A stretch of DNA of 64,000 bases from Exobacillus caeni (GTDB taxonomy: Bacteria > Bacillota > Bacilli > Bacillales > Guptibacillaceae): assembly GCF_005747095.1 (NCBI RefSeq), contig NZ_SWLG01000001.1, positions 248,001 to 312,000 on the forward strand. Direction: 5' to 3'. The notes beneath the pieces are model-generated. The model was not told the DNA's origin. It saw nothing but the letters and a program-made list of their open reading frames with translations, and did no database searches. Of this stretch, positions 32,322 through 41,822 are shown one piece after another; position 1 is the first letter of the stretch, and each line of letters starts with the position of its first letter. The position numbers and the translations under genes were made by a program.

Positions 32322-32348
32322 AGAGGATGGCCATGTCGGTCATCCTCT
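32322..32348. terminator. Convergent terminator between the DMT gene and the nuclease gene
   Basis: AGAGGATG pairs with CATCCTCT. A-rich sequence on the left gives a T-tract for the minus strand. Confidence 0.7.
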
Positions 32349-32354
32349 TACTAG

Positions 32355-33131
32355 TTATCGCTGGGAAGGGCGGAATCCGGCTTTTTTTGCCTCTGATTCT
32401 GTACAGAACATCTTTTCAGGTTTCGTCACCTCATAATAAGCACCATCTGGCGTATGGTAGATCTTTTCCCCGTCGCTGTTAATGTTTCCCTTTATTGTGC
32501 AATCCCCGTTTTCTTTAGAAGCTGTTTCTTCCTGCTTGATCCTGTTGTGATGAAATCCATCTTCTTGTGCATAGTTTTCAATACTCCAGATGCCGACCCC
32601 TTTATGCTGAGCTTCTTTCTGGAGCTGCTGGAAATCATCAATATATTTTGTATTAGGTGGAAAGATGTAAGCGACACGGGCAAGCCCCTCTTTAAGAAGC
32701 ATTTTATTAACCATCTTATCCTCAATCCATACGTAAGCAAGCAAACGGCCATATTTATCCCTCTCTGAAATTCCGGGTTCTATCTTTACTTTTTTACCTG
32801 AGAGGATTTCCTTTGCATATGCCGATGCTTCCGGGCCAAAAGGCTGGACTGGTTTAGATGGATGCTTCGTTTCAGGGGTATCTATAAGAAGGAGCCTTAT
32901 TGTTTCCACTCTGTTATTCAGCTTCACTTTTAACGTATCCCCGTCAATAACTTCAAGAACATCTGCCGAAAGAAGGTTAGCATTTGCCGGCTTTGGGTCT
33001 TTGTTTATATTGTCATTATGACTCGCTTGTGTTGAATGTGAATCAGGGATATTAGTAGGGGGTGCAGTGGTTGAGCACCCTGCCGATATCAGCATTGCTA
33101 ATACGGCCATTAATAATAAAATTCTTTGCAT
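32355..33131 (-). CDS. Secreted thermonuclease lipoprotein (SNase-like)
   Basis: A 258-residue lipoprotein with lipobox ISAGC (Cys19), a low-complexity linker, and a staphylococcal-nuclease OB-fold domain at about residues 60-190. Catalytic features are DGDTLKVKL, the Arg and Glu in RLLLIDTPE, and the Arg in ERDKYGRLLAYVW. A C-terminal module (CTIKGNINSDGEKIYHTPDG to FCTESEAKKAGFRPSQR) is common in such Bacillus nucleases. The enzyme should degrade DNA or RNA outside the cell, attached to the membrane. GGAGGAACAGC precedes the ATG at 33131; longer versions upstream lack a signal and cross a promoter-like region. Confidence 0.9.
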   Translation of the reverse strand: MQRILLLMAVLAMLISAGCSTTAPPTNIPDSHSTQASHNDNINKDPKPANANLLSADVLEVIDGDTLKVKLNNRVETIRLLLIDTPETKHPSKPVQPFGPEASAYAKEILSGKKVKIEPGISERDKYGRLLAYVWIEDKMVNKMLLKEGLARVAYIFPPNTKYIDDFQQLQKEAQHKGVGIWSIENYAQEDGFHHNRIKQEETASKENGDCTIKGNINSDGEKIYHTPDGAYYEVTKPEKMFCTESEAKKAGFRPSQR

Positions 33132-33337
33132 GCTGTTCCTCCATAAATGAAGTCCTGTTGTTACAAAAAATAATTTTATCATATTATGGCAAGTACAACA
33201 TAAGATAGTTTCGTCATTACAAGTGACAAGTACTATAAATAAAATTTTTAAGTTAATAATATATGCAGGGTTATTTCTAACAAAAGTTTCTTGGATTTCA
33301 TCTAATATAGTTGGCAAAGCGACAGAGGAGGAACATT

Positions 33338-35209
33338 ATGCGCTTAAAAAGCTTATTAAATAAAAGATATACCATATTTCTGGTCTCTTTTATTTTAATA
33401 TGGCTGAAAACCATTATCGTGTATAAAACTAACTTTGATTTGCCGGTTGAAACATGGAAACAAGAATTTATCTTGTTAATCAATCCTATAAGCACCATTC
33501 TTCTTTTGTTAGGGATCAGTATGTTTTTTAAGGGGAAGGTACAGGCCAGGTTTATTGTGATGATCAGTCTGGCAAGTTCGATCGTTCTTTTTGCCAATGC
33601 GATTTTTTATCGTTTCTACAGTGATTTCATTACGATTCCGGTACTTTTTCAGACAAAAAATATTGGGGACCTGAGTGGGAGTTTTACCGAACTTGCAAGA
33701 CCGTGGGATATCCTGTTCTTTTTCGATACGTTAGTGTTATTGTTTTTATTTAAAAGAAGAAAACTTAAAACGTTTACAATAAAAAAAAGAGAGGCATATA
33801 TTTTTCTTGCAGCTGCAATGGCTCTTTTGGCTTTTAATCTTGCCCTTGCGGAGACGGAACGCCCGCAATTGCTGACGAGAACGTTTGACAGGGAAATATT
33901 GGTTAAGAACCTGGGGACGTATAACTATCATGTTTATGATTTTATAATGCATTCCAAAGCAAAAGCCCAACGAGCCCTTGCGGATGGAAGTGAGACGTCA
34001 GATGTAGAAAATTACATTAATGCGAATTACCAGCCTCCAAATGTGGGACTGTTTGGTGCCGCCAAAAATAAGAATCTGATTATCATATCGCTTGAATCTA
34101 CGCAGGGCTTTGTTATTAACAGGACGATCAATGGCAGGGAGATCACTCCTTTTTTAAATGACCTGGCAAAAGATAGCTATTATTTCTCTAACTTTTATCA
34201 TCAAACCGGCCAGGGGAAGACGTCCGATTCCGAATTTTTATTGGACAATTCCCTTTATCCTTTGCCCAGCGGAGCAGTTTTTTTTACACATTCTCAAAAC
34301 GAATATTACGCTACACCCGAAATAATTAAAGAAAAAGGTTATTATTCTGCAGCGTTTCATGCAAATAACAAAAGTTTTTGGAACAGGGACATTATGTACC
34401 GATCTCTCGGCTATGATAAATTCTTTTCAGAAAGTGATTACGAAATTAACGATGAAAATGCTTATAACTGGGGAATGAAAGATATCCCTTTCTTCGAACA
34501 ATCTGTGGAATACTTAAAAATGCTGCCACAGCCGTTTTATGCAAAGTTTATAACGCTCTCAAATCACCATCCGTTTATTCTGGAAGAAGAAGACCATATG
34601 ATTGGCGAAGTTTCTACAAATGACAGGACGGTTAATCGGTATTTTCAAACTGTGCGTTATACAGACGAAGCGTTAAAACGATTTTTCGATAAATTAATAA
34701 GGGAAGGGCTGTATGAAGATTGTGTTTTTATTATCTATGGTGACCATTATGGTATTTCTGAGAACCACAATAAGGCCATGGAACAGTTGATGGGTATTAA
34801 AATGACACCGTATGTTTCCACACAACTTCAGCGAGTGCCGATGCTTGTCCACATTCCGGGACATACAGAACGAAAAGATATAAATACTTCTGTTGTTTCC
34901 GGACAGATTGATCTGATGCCAACGATATTGCACTTGCTTGGAATCGGAACGAAAAACACGATTCAATTCGGCCATGATTTGTTTTCAAAGGAGCGGGAGA
35001 ACGCCGTTTTCCTTAGGGACGGAAGCTTTATTACGGAAGAGCTCGTGTATGCGAAGGGAAAATGCTACTACAAACCGGATGGGATAGAGATCGATAAAGA
35101 AGCTTGCCGGCCGGTCATCGAAAGGGCTAAGAAAGAGCTGGAGCTTTCTGATAAAGTCGTTTATGGAGACCTGTTCCGATTTTTCGTGGAAAAAGACGTA
35201 AAAGAATAG
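33338..35209 (+). CDS. LTA synthase-family sulfatase-like membrane protein
   Basis: A 623-residue glycerol-phosphate transferase of the LtaS family (YflE, YfnI, YqgS, YvgJ in B. subtilis). Five N-terminal membrane helices occupy residues 10-175. The external sulfatase-like domain follows, with the metal-binding Glu253 (IIISLEST), the catalytic Thr295 (GQGKTSDSEF), the HANNKSFWNRD block and YGDHYGISENHN. It polymerises glycerol phosphate from phosphatidylglycerol or primes the chain. Which paralogue it is cannot be told; the full motif set argues for an active enzyme. GGAGGAACATT lies before the ATG. The 27 bases of in-frame extension upstream have no better signal. Confidence 0.92.
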   Translation: MRLKSLLNKRYTIFLVSFILIWLKTIIVYKTNFDLPVETWKQEFILLINPISTILLLLGISMFFKGKVQARFIVMISLASSIVLFANAIFYRFYSDFITIPVLFQTKNIGDLSGSFTELARPWDILFFFDTLVLLFLFKRRKLKTFTIKKREAYIFLAAAMALLAFNLALAETERPQLLTRTFDREILVKNLGTYNYHVYDFIMHSKAKAQRALADGSETSDVENYINANYQPPNVGLFGAAKNKNLIIISLESTQGFVINRTINGREITPFLNDLAKDSYYFSNFYHQTGQGKTSDSEFLLDNSLYPLPSGAVFFTHSQNEYYATPEIIKEKGYYSAAFHANNKSFWNRDIMYRSLGYDKFFSESDYEINDENAYNWGMKDIPFFEQSVEYLKMLPQPFYAKFITLSNHHPFILEEEDHMIGEVSTNDRTVNRYFQTVRYTDEALKRFFDKLIREGLYEDCVFIIYGDHYGISENHNKAMEQLMGIKMTPYVSTQLQRVPMLVHIPGHTERKDINTSVVSGQIDLMPTILHLLGIGTKNTIQFGHDLFSKERENAVFLRDGSFITEELVYAKGKCYYKPDGIEIDKEACRPVIERAKKELELSDKVVYGDLFRFFVEKDVKE

Positions 35210-35367
35210 GTAACATTTAGCCACGACGAATTTATAGTCTAAACGAAACTCACACCTCTTTCTCCATCTAAGGCCAGGCAAATCTGAAAGTTTTCTTTCT
35301 TTTTTGTGATTTTAAATCATTGGTTAAGCCCTCTTTTCATATATACAGATTAATGGGAGGGATGAAC

Positions 35368-35505
35368 ATGAACGGAAACTGTTTGTACTGCAAAAAGGAA
35401 CTGTTTTACCCCTGGGAGCTCAGACGTTATGTTTGTGATGACTGCGAATATGCAATTACTGATACCTACCATGAAGAGTGGAAGGAAGAGAAAAACGGGG
35501 TCTGA
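35368..35505 (+). CDS. Small zinc-ribbon-like protein (45 aa)
   Basis: The protein carries two CxxC pairs, NCLYCKKE and VCDDCEYA, about 18 residues apart, a typical small zinc ribbon, followed by an acidic tail. GGGAGG lies seven bases before the ATG at 35368. The stop overlaps a strong terminator hairpin. I do not recognise the family. A nucleic-acid-binding or protein-binding role would be a guess. It lies alone between the LtaS-type gene and the thioesterase gene. Confidence 0.65.
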   Translation: MNGNCLYCKKELFYPWELRRYVCDDCEYAITDTYHEEWKEEKNGV

Positions 35506-35516
35506 CCCCGTTTTTT
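35494..35516 (+). terminator. Terminator of the zinc-ribbon gene
   Basis: AACGGGGTC pairs with GACCCCGTT; six T residues follow. The stem overlaps the stop codon. Confidence 0.85.
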
Positions 35517-35562
35517 CTGTGGATAACTTTTTAAGTTGAGAATGGGTGATAGATATTCGATG

Positions 35563-35964
35563 TCAGGCTTCGCTTTGTTTTGAGGGCTTGTCTACAACCG
35601 CGATGGTACATCTGGAAATGCAGATGAGCTGCTGTTCTTCACCGGTGATTTTTACTTCCCAGACCATCGTTTTTCGGCCGATATGGATAGGGGTCGCAGT
35701 AGCCGTAACTTTCCCTTCTCTAACGCTTTTTAAATGGTTTGCGTTGATCTCCAAGCCAAGCGGCATTTTGTTTTCGTCTTTTACGTTTAAAAAAGCTCCG
35801 ATGCTTGCAGCAGTTTCAGCTAGTACGACAGATGCACCACCGTGAAGATAGCCCATTGGCTGCTTCGTTTTAGGCCCTACGGGCATTTCGAAAATCACTT
35901 CTTCAGGTTCCAGCTTCAATGCTTTAATATCCAGTGCTTCCATGATTGTATTTGATAAGTCCAC
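35563..35964 (-). CDS. Hotdog-fold thioesterase, candidate DHNA-CoA hydrolase (MenI)
   Basis: A 133-residue PaaI/4HBT-type hotdog thioesterase. The pattern GYLHGGASVVLAETAAS contains the HGG turn and the catalytic Glu (or Asp) in the central helix; NANHLKSVREGKV and GRKTMVWEVKI complete the fold. It lies 79 bases downstream of menA on the same strand and next to menFDHBE. Menaquinone synthesis needs a thioesterase to release 1,4-dihydroxy-2-naphthoate from the MenB product, and proteins of this type (YuxO/MenI) are known or proposed to do so. I infer that role from context. GTG start with GGGGG at seven bases. Confidence 0.8.
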   Translation of the reverse strand: MDLSNTIMEALDIKALKLEPEEVIFEMPVGPKTKQPMGYLHGGASVVLAETAASIGAFLNVKDENKMPLGLEINANHLKSVREGKVTATATPIHIGRKTMVWEVKITGEEQQLICISRCTIAVVDKPSKQSEA

Positions 35965-36043
35965 GTTAGTTCCCCCTCGATTTTTTAGTGTAAAAAAGCA
36001 AAGATTGCTAGAAGCGAATCTTTGCTGAATAAGTTAAAAAGAA

Positions 36044-36985
36044 TTAAAATAAATAGTTAAAAAGCAAACCTACAGATAATAAAAAGCCGAAAATCGTATG
36101 CATTTGGGCAGTTGCTTTCATGGCTGGAACCATCTGTACAGCTTTTGTTTTACCGACGAAAAGCTTGTATGCTTTCATTGCTTTTGGCAAACTGATGAAA
36201 ACAAGAAGCAGCCAGGAGGACGCATAACCTGCAAGGACGAGTCCGATAATCCATAGATATGAAACGATGAACATTCCAGCGAGGAACAACACCGCTTTCT
36301 TATGTCCAAGAAGAATTGCAAGGGTTTTTCTTCCCTTTTCTTTATCCCCTGTTAAATCCCGGATATTATTTGCCATTAAGATTCCGCCGACCAGGATTGA
36401 AACCGGAACGGAAACTAAAATGCTCTCGGCAGTTACAGTGCCGGATTGAATGAAAAATGAAATCAAGATTAAAATCAATCCCATGAATAATCCAGCTGCA
36501 AGTTCACCAAAAGGCGTGTAGGCAATTGGATATGGCCCGCCGGTGTAATAATAGCCGACCGCCATGCTGAGTGCACCGATTAAGCCGATCCACCAGGAGC
36601 TGTTCATGCAAATATATATCCCCAGTAGAACAGCTATTCCAAAGAAACTGATCGCGAGGTTTAACACTGTCCTTGCGCTGATACCTTCTCGAACAATAGC
36701 ACCGCCGATACCGACTGATTCTGCGGTGTCCAATCCACGTTTAAAGTCATAATACTCATTAAACATGTTCGTGGCCGATTGAATAAGTAAAGATGCGACC
36801 ATCATTGCCGCAAAAACACTCAAGTCAAGCTCTCCGTATGGAAGTGCAAGCATTGTTCCTACAAGGACTGGAACGAATCCTGCAGTCAAAGTGTGTGGTC
36901 TAAGCAATCTCCACCAAACTTGCCAATTTACTCTGGGAGACGATTTTCCCAAATCATGGGTGCTATTCTTTAATCGCTCTTCCAT
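36044..36985 (-). CDS. menA: 1,4-dihydroxy-2-naphthoate polyprenyltransferase
   Basis: An integral membrane UbiA-family prenyltransferase, 313 residues and about eight helices. It joins a polyprenyl diphosphate to 1,4-dihydroxy-2-naphthoate, giving demethylmenaquinone. The first Asp-rich motif is NEYYDFKRGLD and the second lies in NNIRDLTGDKEKGRKTLA; both bind the diphosphate through magnesium. WWRLLRPHTLTAGFVPVLVG at the N-terminus is typical of bacillar MenA. GGGAGAGAG lies before the ATG. It points away from the menF operon, separated by about 800 bases and one small gene, and has the thioesterase gene behind it. Confidence 0.95.
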   Translation of the reverse strand: MEERLKNSTHDLGKSSPRVNWQVWWRLLRPHTLTAGFVPVLVGTMLALPYGELDLSVFAAMMVASLLIQSATNMFNEYYDFKRGLDTAESVGIGGAIVREGISARTVLNLAISFFGIAVLLGIYICMNSSWWIGLIGALSMAVGYYYTGGPYPIAYTPFGELAAGLFMGLILILISFFIQSGTVTAESILVSVPVSILVGGILMANNIRDLTGDKEKGRKTLAILLGHKKAVLFLAGMFIVSYLWIIGLVLAGYASSWLLLVFISLPKAMKAYKLFVGKTKAVQMVPAMKATAQMHTIFGFLLSVGLLFNYLF

Positions 36986-37224
36986 TTTTCTCTCTCCCTT
37001 TATCCTCTATTTATGTTTTGTAAGTAAAATCTCTTAAAGCTCAACAATTAAAAAATTTAAATACAGGCCTAACATTATAAGTTTATGAGAATGACTACTA
37101 ACTGTCAATAGAATGGAAGTGCTGGCAGCATGCTAATATTAAAAACATAACCTGAAAAAGAAAAGAAGCTTGTTTATCCGGAAATAGGATAAGACCTTCT
37201 CTAACCTGGTGTTAGCTCTCGAAA

Positions 37225-37254
37225 CGAAAAAAACCACCATGCTTTTCATGGTGG
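37225..37254 (-). terminator. Terminator of the 92-residue gene
   Basis: On the minus strand CCACCATG pairs with CATGGTGG, and a run of seven T residues follows. It lies ten bases past the stop at 37264. Confidence 0.8.
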
Positions 37255-37263
37255 AAAAACCGG

Positions 37264-37542
37264 CTAATAGAAAAATCCGTACGGTCTAAAAAACGCAATG
37301 GAAGCAAGCGATACGCCAAACAGCCCTCCAAGAAACCCGCCTGCGAATGCCCCGCCGAATCCCCATAAAAAAGTTCCGGGACCAGTGGGCCCTTCTCTTG
37401 GCGGACCATCAAGTGGAGACAGGTAAACAAACTCATTATCAACCTCATGAATAACCCCTCGATGTACTTTGCCGTCGAAGCATTCAATTTCAACTGGCTT
37501 ACCTCTGTTTTCACAGCACAAATTATAATATTGTCTTGACAT
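37264..37542 (-). CDS. Small protein with a beta-barrel-like N-terminus and a Gly-rich hydrophobic C-terminus (92 aa)
   Basis: I do not recognise the gene by name. The N-terminal 45 residues (GKPVEIECFDGKVHRGVIHE, then FVYLSPL) resemble a small Sm/SH3-like barrel with a G-x-V-x-x-G-x-I-x-x-V turn. The C-terminal half (GTFLWGFGGAFAGGFLGGLF) is a Gly-rich hydrophobic segment that may enter a membrane. GGAGGG lies before the ATG. It is transcribed alone, away from the menF operon, and ends in a strong terminator. Similar two-part small proteins are common in spore formers, but the role is open. Confidence 0.6.
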   Translation of the reverse strand: MSRQYYNLCCENRGKPVEIECFDGKVHRGVIHEVDNEFVYLSPLDGPPREGPTGPGTFLWGFGGAFAGGFLGGLFGVSLASIAFFRPYGFFY

Positions 37543-37720
37543 GTTTAACCCTCCATTAATCAGGATATAAGCAAAGAGAATCTATTCTATTTTATTAGCT
37601 TATGCAAGACTGTGGCAGATGGTATAGGTAACCTGCACAGGGTAAAGCAAAGATCTTTATCAGTGATTACATAAGAATAATGCCATTCTTTCAAGGTAAA
37701 ATAGCTATAGTGCCAGTTCG

Positions 37721-37750
37721 TTGACAGTCTTGTTAACAGAGGTGTATTCT
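37721..37750 (+). promoter_or_regulatory. Probable sigma-A promoter of the menF operon
   Basis: TTGACA (37721-37726) and TATTCT (37745-37750) are 18 bases apart, some 60 bases upstream of the menF ATG. Confidence 0.5.
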
Positions 37751-37810
37751 TGAAGTATCATTGGGCTGACTTTGTCGGCCTGCTCGGTATGGAATCAATT
37801 GGGGGGAAAA

Positions 37811-39226
37811 ATGGTGTCTGTAATTAAGCAACAAGAATTGCATGAATTACTTTATCAGGGGGCAAGACAAGCTGATGAAAGAGGTCAGGCAATATTGGTC
37901 AGCCAAGTTAGAAAAGTAGCGCCAATTGATCCCCTTTCGTTTTTTTCTGTTGGAAAAAAACACTTTCCGGGAGAGCGCACGTATTGGACAGAGCCTACCA
38001 GAGAAACCACGCTTGTTGGCATCGGTTCTGCCTATAAGTTTTCAGTTGATCAAGAGGATGAGCATCGTTTTGATACAATCGAAAAGCAGTGGAATGCCCT
38101 TCTTGAAAATAGTATCGTTGGGCCTTCCGCTATAAGCAGCGGAACGGGTCCCGTCATCGTAGGCGGGTTTTCATTTGATCCCTTCAAAGCCAATGTTTCT
38201 CACTGGGAGGGTTTTTCAGCTGCAAGTTTTTTACTTCCAGCATTCCTTTTAACTGTTAAGGAGGAAGGGACCTGGCTAACTGTTAATCACGTTACAACCC
38301 GGGACATGGATGTTAAACAAACAGCTGAAAATATGTTGAATCTATTCGATTCTTTAATTGAAGATTGCGCAAGTTACAATCCGTCTCAAGAGGAACAAAC
38401 ATACTCTATTATGGAAAGCGATACAGAGGCTTGGAAGAAGACGGTAAAAGAAGCTGCGAGGGATATTCGAAACGGTAAAATGGAAAAGATTGTACTGGCT
38501 AGAGAGGTAGAGGTCGATAGCAAAAGAAAGTTTAACCCGGGTGAAATCTTGCAGCGTTTAAACAGCCAGCAGCCAGATAGCTTTTTGTTTGCAATCGAAA
38601 GAGAAAATAAGTGTTTTATAGGTGCTTCCCCTGAGAGGCTTGTCAAAAAAGAAGAGGACAAGTTCTTTTCAACCTGCCTTGCGGGTTCAATAAAAAGAGG
38701 GAAAACAGCTGAAGAAGATGAACTCCTTGGAGAAGAGCTTCTTAACGATGAGAAGAATCTTCATGAGCACCAGCTTGTTGTCAAAATGATCAGAGATGCT
38801 ATGGAAACCGGCTGTGATTTTATTCAGGTTCCAGAAGAGCCTGTATTATACAAAGTCAGGGATATTCAACATCTATATACACCAGTTGTGGGAAAGGCGA
38901 AATACGGTACAACACTGATTTCTATGGTAGAAAGGCTGCATCCGACACCTGCACTGGGAGGTTATCCAAAGGATAGAGCCATCAGTGAGATCCGTGAGCG
39001 AGAAATAATGGATAGGGGCTGGTATGCAGCACCTATCGGCTGGATCGACTCACGGGGAGATGGAGAATTTGCTGTGGGTATCCGTTCCGGGCTTTTAGAT
39101 GGTAAGAAAGCATTCTTATTTGCTGGCTGTGGGATAGTAGGAGATTCAGACCCGGAAAGTGAATACCAGGAAACGAGGATAAAGCTGCGTCCTATGTTGT
39201 CCGCTCTTGGAGGGAAAGAATCATGA
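37811..39226 (+). CDS. menF: Isochorismate synthase
   Basis: A chorismate-binding enzyme that converts chorismate to isochorismate, the first step of menaquinone synthesis. The 471-residue protein has the catalytic C-terminal domain with KMEKIVLAREVEV, FIGASPERLVKKE, LAGSIKRGKTAEED, VRDIQHLYTPVVG, LHPTPALGGYPK and FAVGIRSGL, including the metal-binding Glu residues of this fold. The ATG at 37811 follows GGGGGG by four bases; an in-frame extension to 37772 is less likely. Its stop overlaps the menD start by four bases (ATGA), so the two are translationally coupled. First gene of the menFDHBE series. Confidence 0.94.
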   Translation: MVSVIKQQELHELLYQGARQADERGQAILVSQVRKVAPIDPLSFFSVGKKHFPGERTYWTEPTRETTLVGIGSAYKFSVDQEDEHRFDTIEKQWNALLENSIVGPSAISSGTGPVIVGGFSFDPFKANVSHWEGFSAASFLLPAFLLTVKEEGTWLTVNHVTTRDMDVKQTAENMLNLFDSLIEDCASYNPSQEEQTYSIMESDTEAWKKTVKEAARDIRNGKMEKIVLAREVEVDSKRKFNPGEILQRLNSQQPDSFLFAIERENKCFIGASPERLVKKEEDKFFSTCLAGSIKRGKTAEEDELLGEELLNDEKNLHEHQLVVKMIRDAMETGCDFIQVPEEPVLYKVRDIQHLYTPVVGKAKYGTTLISMVERLHPTPALGGYPKDRAISEIREREIMDRGWYAAPIGWIDSRGDGEFAVGIRSGLLDGKKAFLFAGCGIVGDSDPESEYQETRIKLRPMLSALGGKES

Positions 39227-40986
39227 GTCACGTTGAAAAGTTAACAGCCTATATTGGCTCCTTTGTAGATGAACTTACAAGATCAGGCGTTAAGAATGCT
39301 GTCATTAGCCCGGGGTCAAGATCGACGCCGATCGCAATGCTGATGGCGGACCATCCTGACTTAAAAGCATGGATTAATGTAGATGAACGTTCGGCAGGCT
39401 TCTTTGCGCTTGGAATGGCTAAAGCGGAAAATGAACCTGTCGCTTTATTATGTACTTCTGGAACAGCTGCAGCCAATTATTATCCTGCAGTAGTTGAAGC
39501 CCAAATGGCACGAGTGCCATTAATCGTAATTACAGCAGATCGCCCCCATGAGTTAAGGGACGTGGGAGCACCCCAGGCTATTGATCAGATCGGCATGTTT
39601 GGAAAGTATCCAAAATGGTCTATGGAAATGGCTTTGCCAGAGGAATCGGATTCTATGATTCATTATGTAAGAACAGTGGCAGGGAGGGCTGTTTCTGTTT
39701 CAAAAAACAGCCCATCCGGTCCGGTACATCTTAATTTCCCATTAAGAGAGCCGTTGATCCCGGATCTTGATCGTCCGTCATTGTGGGAAAACGGCCGCAG
39801 TGACAATCGCCAGTGGGTGCGTACTACAGAGATGAGTTATACGCTGCCTGACGGAGAGGTCGAAAGAATTGCAATGGAGCTAAGCGGAAAAAGGGGCGTT
39901 ATCGTATGCGGAGCACAGGATAACAACGGTTTTCCTGAAGCAGTTACGAACCTTGCCGAAAAGTTAAAATTCCCCATCCTTGCTGATCCCCTTTCGCAAT
40001 TGCGAAGCGGAAAGCATTCTAAGGATCGTGTCATTGACGGATATGATGCATTTTTAAGGAACGAACAGGCGGTATCTGCATTAAAACCCGATGTTATTGT
40101 CCGATTCGGAGCGATGCCGGTTTCTAAGGCGTTTCTCTTATATCTAAAAAAACATCAGGAAACCCGCTTGCTTGTCATTGACGAAGGCGGAGGCTGGCGG
40201 GAGCCAACACATCAGGCAGAGGAAATGATCTATGCAGATCCAGTAGCCTTTTGCAATCGGGTTATTTCTTCATTAAGTTTCATGGTTAATGAAAATGCGG
40301 AGTGGGAAAAGAAGTGGATCCGCCTAAACAACATCGTTACTTCTCGGTTACACGATTCTGCAAAGGCTGACCTTCTGTTTGAAGGAAGGGTTTTTAAAGA
40401 GCTGGAAGAGCAGCTTCCCGATAACTCTCTCCTGTTCGTTGGAAATAGCATGCCGGTCAGAGATCTTGATTCTTTTTTCCATAATAACGAAAAGAAGATC
40501 CGGACGATGGCAAACCGGGGAGCGAATGGCATCGACGGCGTAGTATCGACTGCCCTTGGTACATCTGCTTCGCAAGCACAGGTCGTACTGGTGATTGGCG
40601 ATTTATCCTTTTTCCATGACTTAAACGGATTAGCTGCTGCAAAGCTTCATGGTTTAAACATTACAATCATCGTGATTAATAACGATGGCGGAGGAATCTT
40701 TTCCTTCTTGCCGCAGGGCAAACAGCAGCATGAAAAGCATTTTGAAGCTTTGTTTGGCACACCGCTCGGGCTCGATTATAAAAATGCTGTCGAAATGTAT
40801 GGGGGCCGATTTACCAGGATTTCGAATTGGGGAGAGTTCCAGAACGCTTTTGAGAATTCAGGAAAATCAAAAGGTCTTCACGTTATTGAGGTTCCCGCTG
40901 ACAGGACAGAAAACGTCAACCTGCACCGGGAAATCCGGGAAATAATTTCAGAGGACATTGCAGTGTTTTTAAGCGAGGAACAGTGA
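39223..40986 (+). CDS. menD: SEPHCHC synthase
   Basis: 2-Succinyl-5-enolpyruvyl-6-hydroxy-3-cyclohexene-1-carboxylate synthase, a thiamine-diphosphate enzyme of 587 residues that joins isochorismate and 2-oxoglutarate. The N-terminal domain has AVISPGSRSTPIAML with VDERSAGFFALGMAKA and the GTAAANYYPAVVEA block. The cofactor domain has LFVGNSMPVRDLD, ANRGANGIDGVVSTALG and the TDP/Mg motif VIGDLSFFHDLNGL to IINNDGGGIFSFLP. The start overlaps menF by four bases, and menH follows after one base. The length is normal and no defect is seen. Confidence 0.96.
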   Translation: MSHVEKLTAYIGSFVDELTRSGVKNAVISPGSRSTPIAMLMADHPDLKAWINVDERSAGFFALGMAKAENEPVALLCTSGTAAANYYPAVVEAQMARVPLIVITADRPHELRDVGAPQAIDQIGMFGKYPKWSMEMALPEESDSMIHYVRTVAGRAVSVSKNSPSGPVHLNFPLREPLIPDLDRPSLWENGRSDNRQWVRTTEMSYTLPDGEVERIAMELSGKRGVIVCGAQDNNGFPEAVTNLAEKLKFPILADPLSQLRSGKHSKDRVIDGYDAFLRNEQAVSALKPDVIVRFGAMPVSKAFLLYLKKHQETRLLVIDEGGGWREPTHQAEEMIYADPVAFCNRVISSLSFMVNENAEWEKKWIRLNNIVTSRLHDSAKADLLFEGRVFKELEEQLPDNSLLFVGNSMPVRDLDSFFHNNEKKIRTMANRGANGIDGVVSTALGTSASQAQVVLVIGDLSFFHDLNGLAAAKLHGLNITIIVINNDGGGIFSFLPQGKQQHEKHFEALFGTPLGLDYKNAVEMYGGRFTRISNWGEFQNAFENSGKSKGLHVIEVPADRTENVNLHREIREIISEDIAVFLSEEQ

Positions 40987-40987
40987 A

Positions 40988-41806
40988 ATGAAAATAGAAG
41001 TGAACGGACTTCAAATGAATGTAGAAATAGCAGGTGATGGGCCTGCTCTGCTTCTTTTACATGGTTTTACAGGTTCAAGCGAAAATTGGACCCCTTTTCT
41101 GGAAAGCTGGACAAAGGATTTTAAAGTAATAATGCCTGATCTGATCGGGCATGGGAAATCGGAAGCTCCGATATATCCAGATCGGTATGAAATGGACCAA
41201 GCAGTAGAGGACATCATGGCACTTTTAGATCGACTTCAAATAGATAAAACCCATGTTCTTGGCTATTCGATGGGTGGAAGGCTGGCTTTAACACTTGCCA
41301 CATCGTTTCCAGAACGAATAAACACCTTGCTTCTAGAAAGCAGTTCACCGGGGCTTGCAAACGATGAAGAACGGCGGCAACGGGTGGAAAAGGACGAAAA
41401 CATTGCAGACAGCATCATGGAAAAAGGTGTAGAGGATTTTGTGTTGAAGTGGGAAAACATACCGCTGTTTGACACGCAAAAACGATTGAGCGAAGAGATC
41501 CGGCGGTCAGTCAGGCAGCAGAGGATGGTGAACAGTGCATGTGGCCTTGCTAACAACTTAAAAGGGATGGGGACAGGGAAGCAGCGGCCATTATGGAACG
41601 AATTAGAAAGCTTGAACATTCCTGTTTTTCTATTGGTGGGAGAGCTCGACCGCAAGTTCTGTAACATTGCTGAAAAGATGCTTGAATCCCTTCCTGACGC
41701 AAAACTTATTCGTTTTCCGGATACGGGTCATGCAATTCATGTAGAAGATCCGCGATTTTTTGGTAGAATAGTAAAAGAAGCTCTTTTAGAGTGTTCAAAT
41801 ACATAG
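40988..41806 (+). CDS. menH: SHCHC synthase (alpha/beta hydrolase MenH)
   Basis: An alpha/beta hydrolase of 272 residues that eliminates pyruvate from the MenD product. The oxyanion strand [13 protein letters not shown], nucleophile elbow [13 protein letters not shown] (Ser), the acid in [10 protein letters not shown], and His in [13 protein letters not shown] form the triad. The ATG comes one base after the menD stop and uses GAGGAAC within the menD end as its ribosome binding site. In B. subtilis this gene (formerly ytxM) lies at the same place in the operon. The position between menD and menB makes the call secure. Confidence 0.93.
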   Translation: MKIEVNGLQMNVEIAGDGPALLLLHGFTGSSENWTPFLESWTKDFKVIMPDLIGHGKSEAPIYPDRYEMDQAVEDIMALLDRLQIDKTHVLGYSMGGRLALTLATSFPERINTLLLESSSPGLANDEERRQRVEKDENIADSIMEKGVEDFVLKWENIPLFDTQKRLSEEIRRSVRQQRMVNSACGLANNLKGMGTGKQRPLWNELESLNIPVFLLVGELDRKFCNIAEKMLESLPDAKLIRFPDTGHAIHVEDPRFFGRIVKEALLECSNT

Positions 41807-41822
41807 AAAGGTGGAACTATAT

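Noticed and set aside
37660-37680. Possible FNR half-site (CAGTGATTACATAAG) upstream of menF
   Set aside because: Only one half (AGTGA) matches; the second half-site TCACA is absent.
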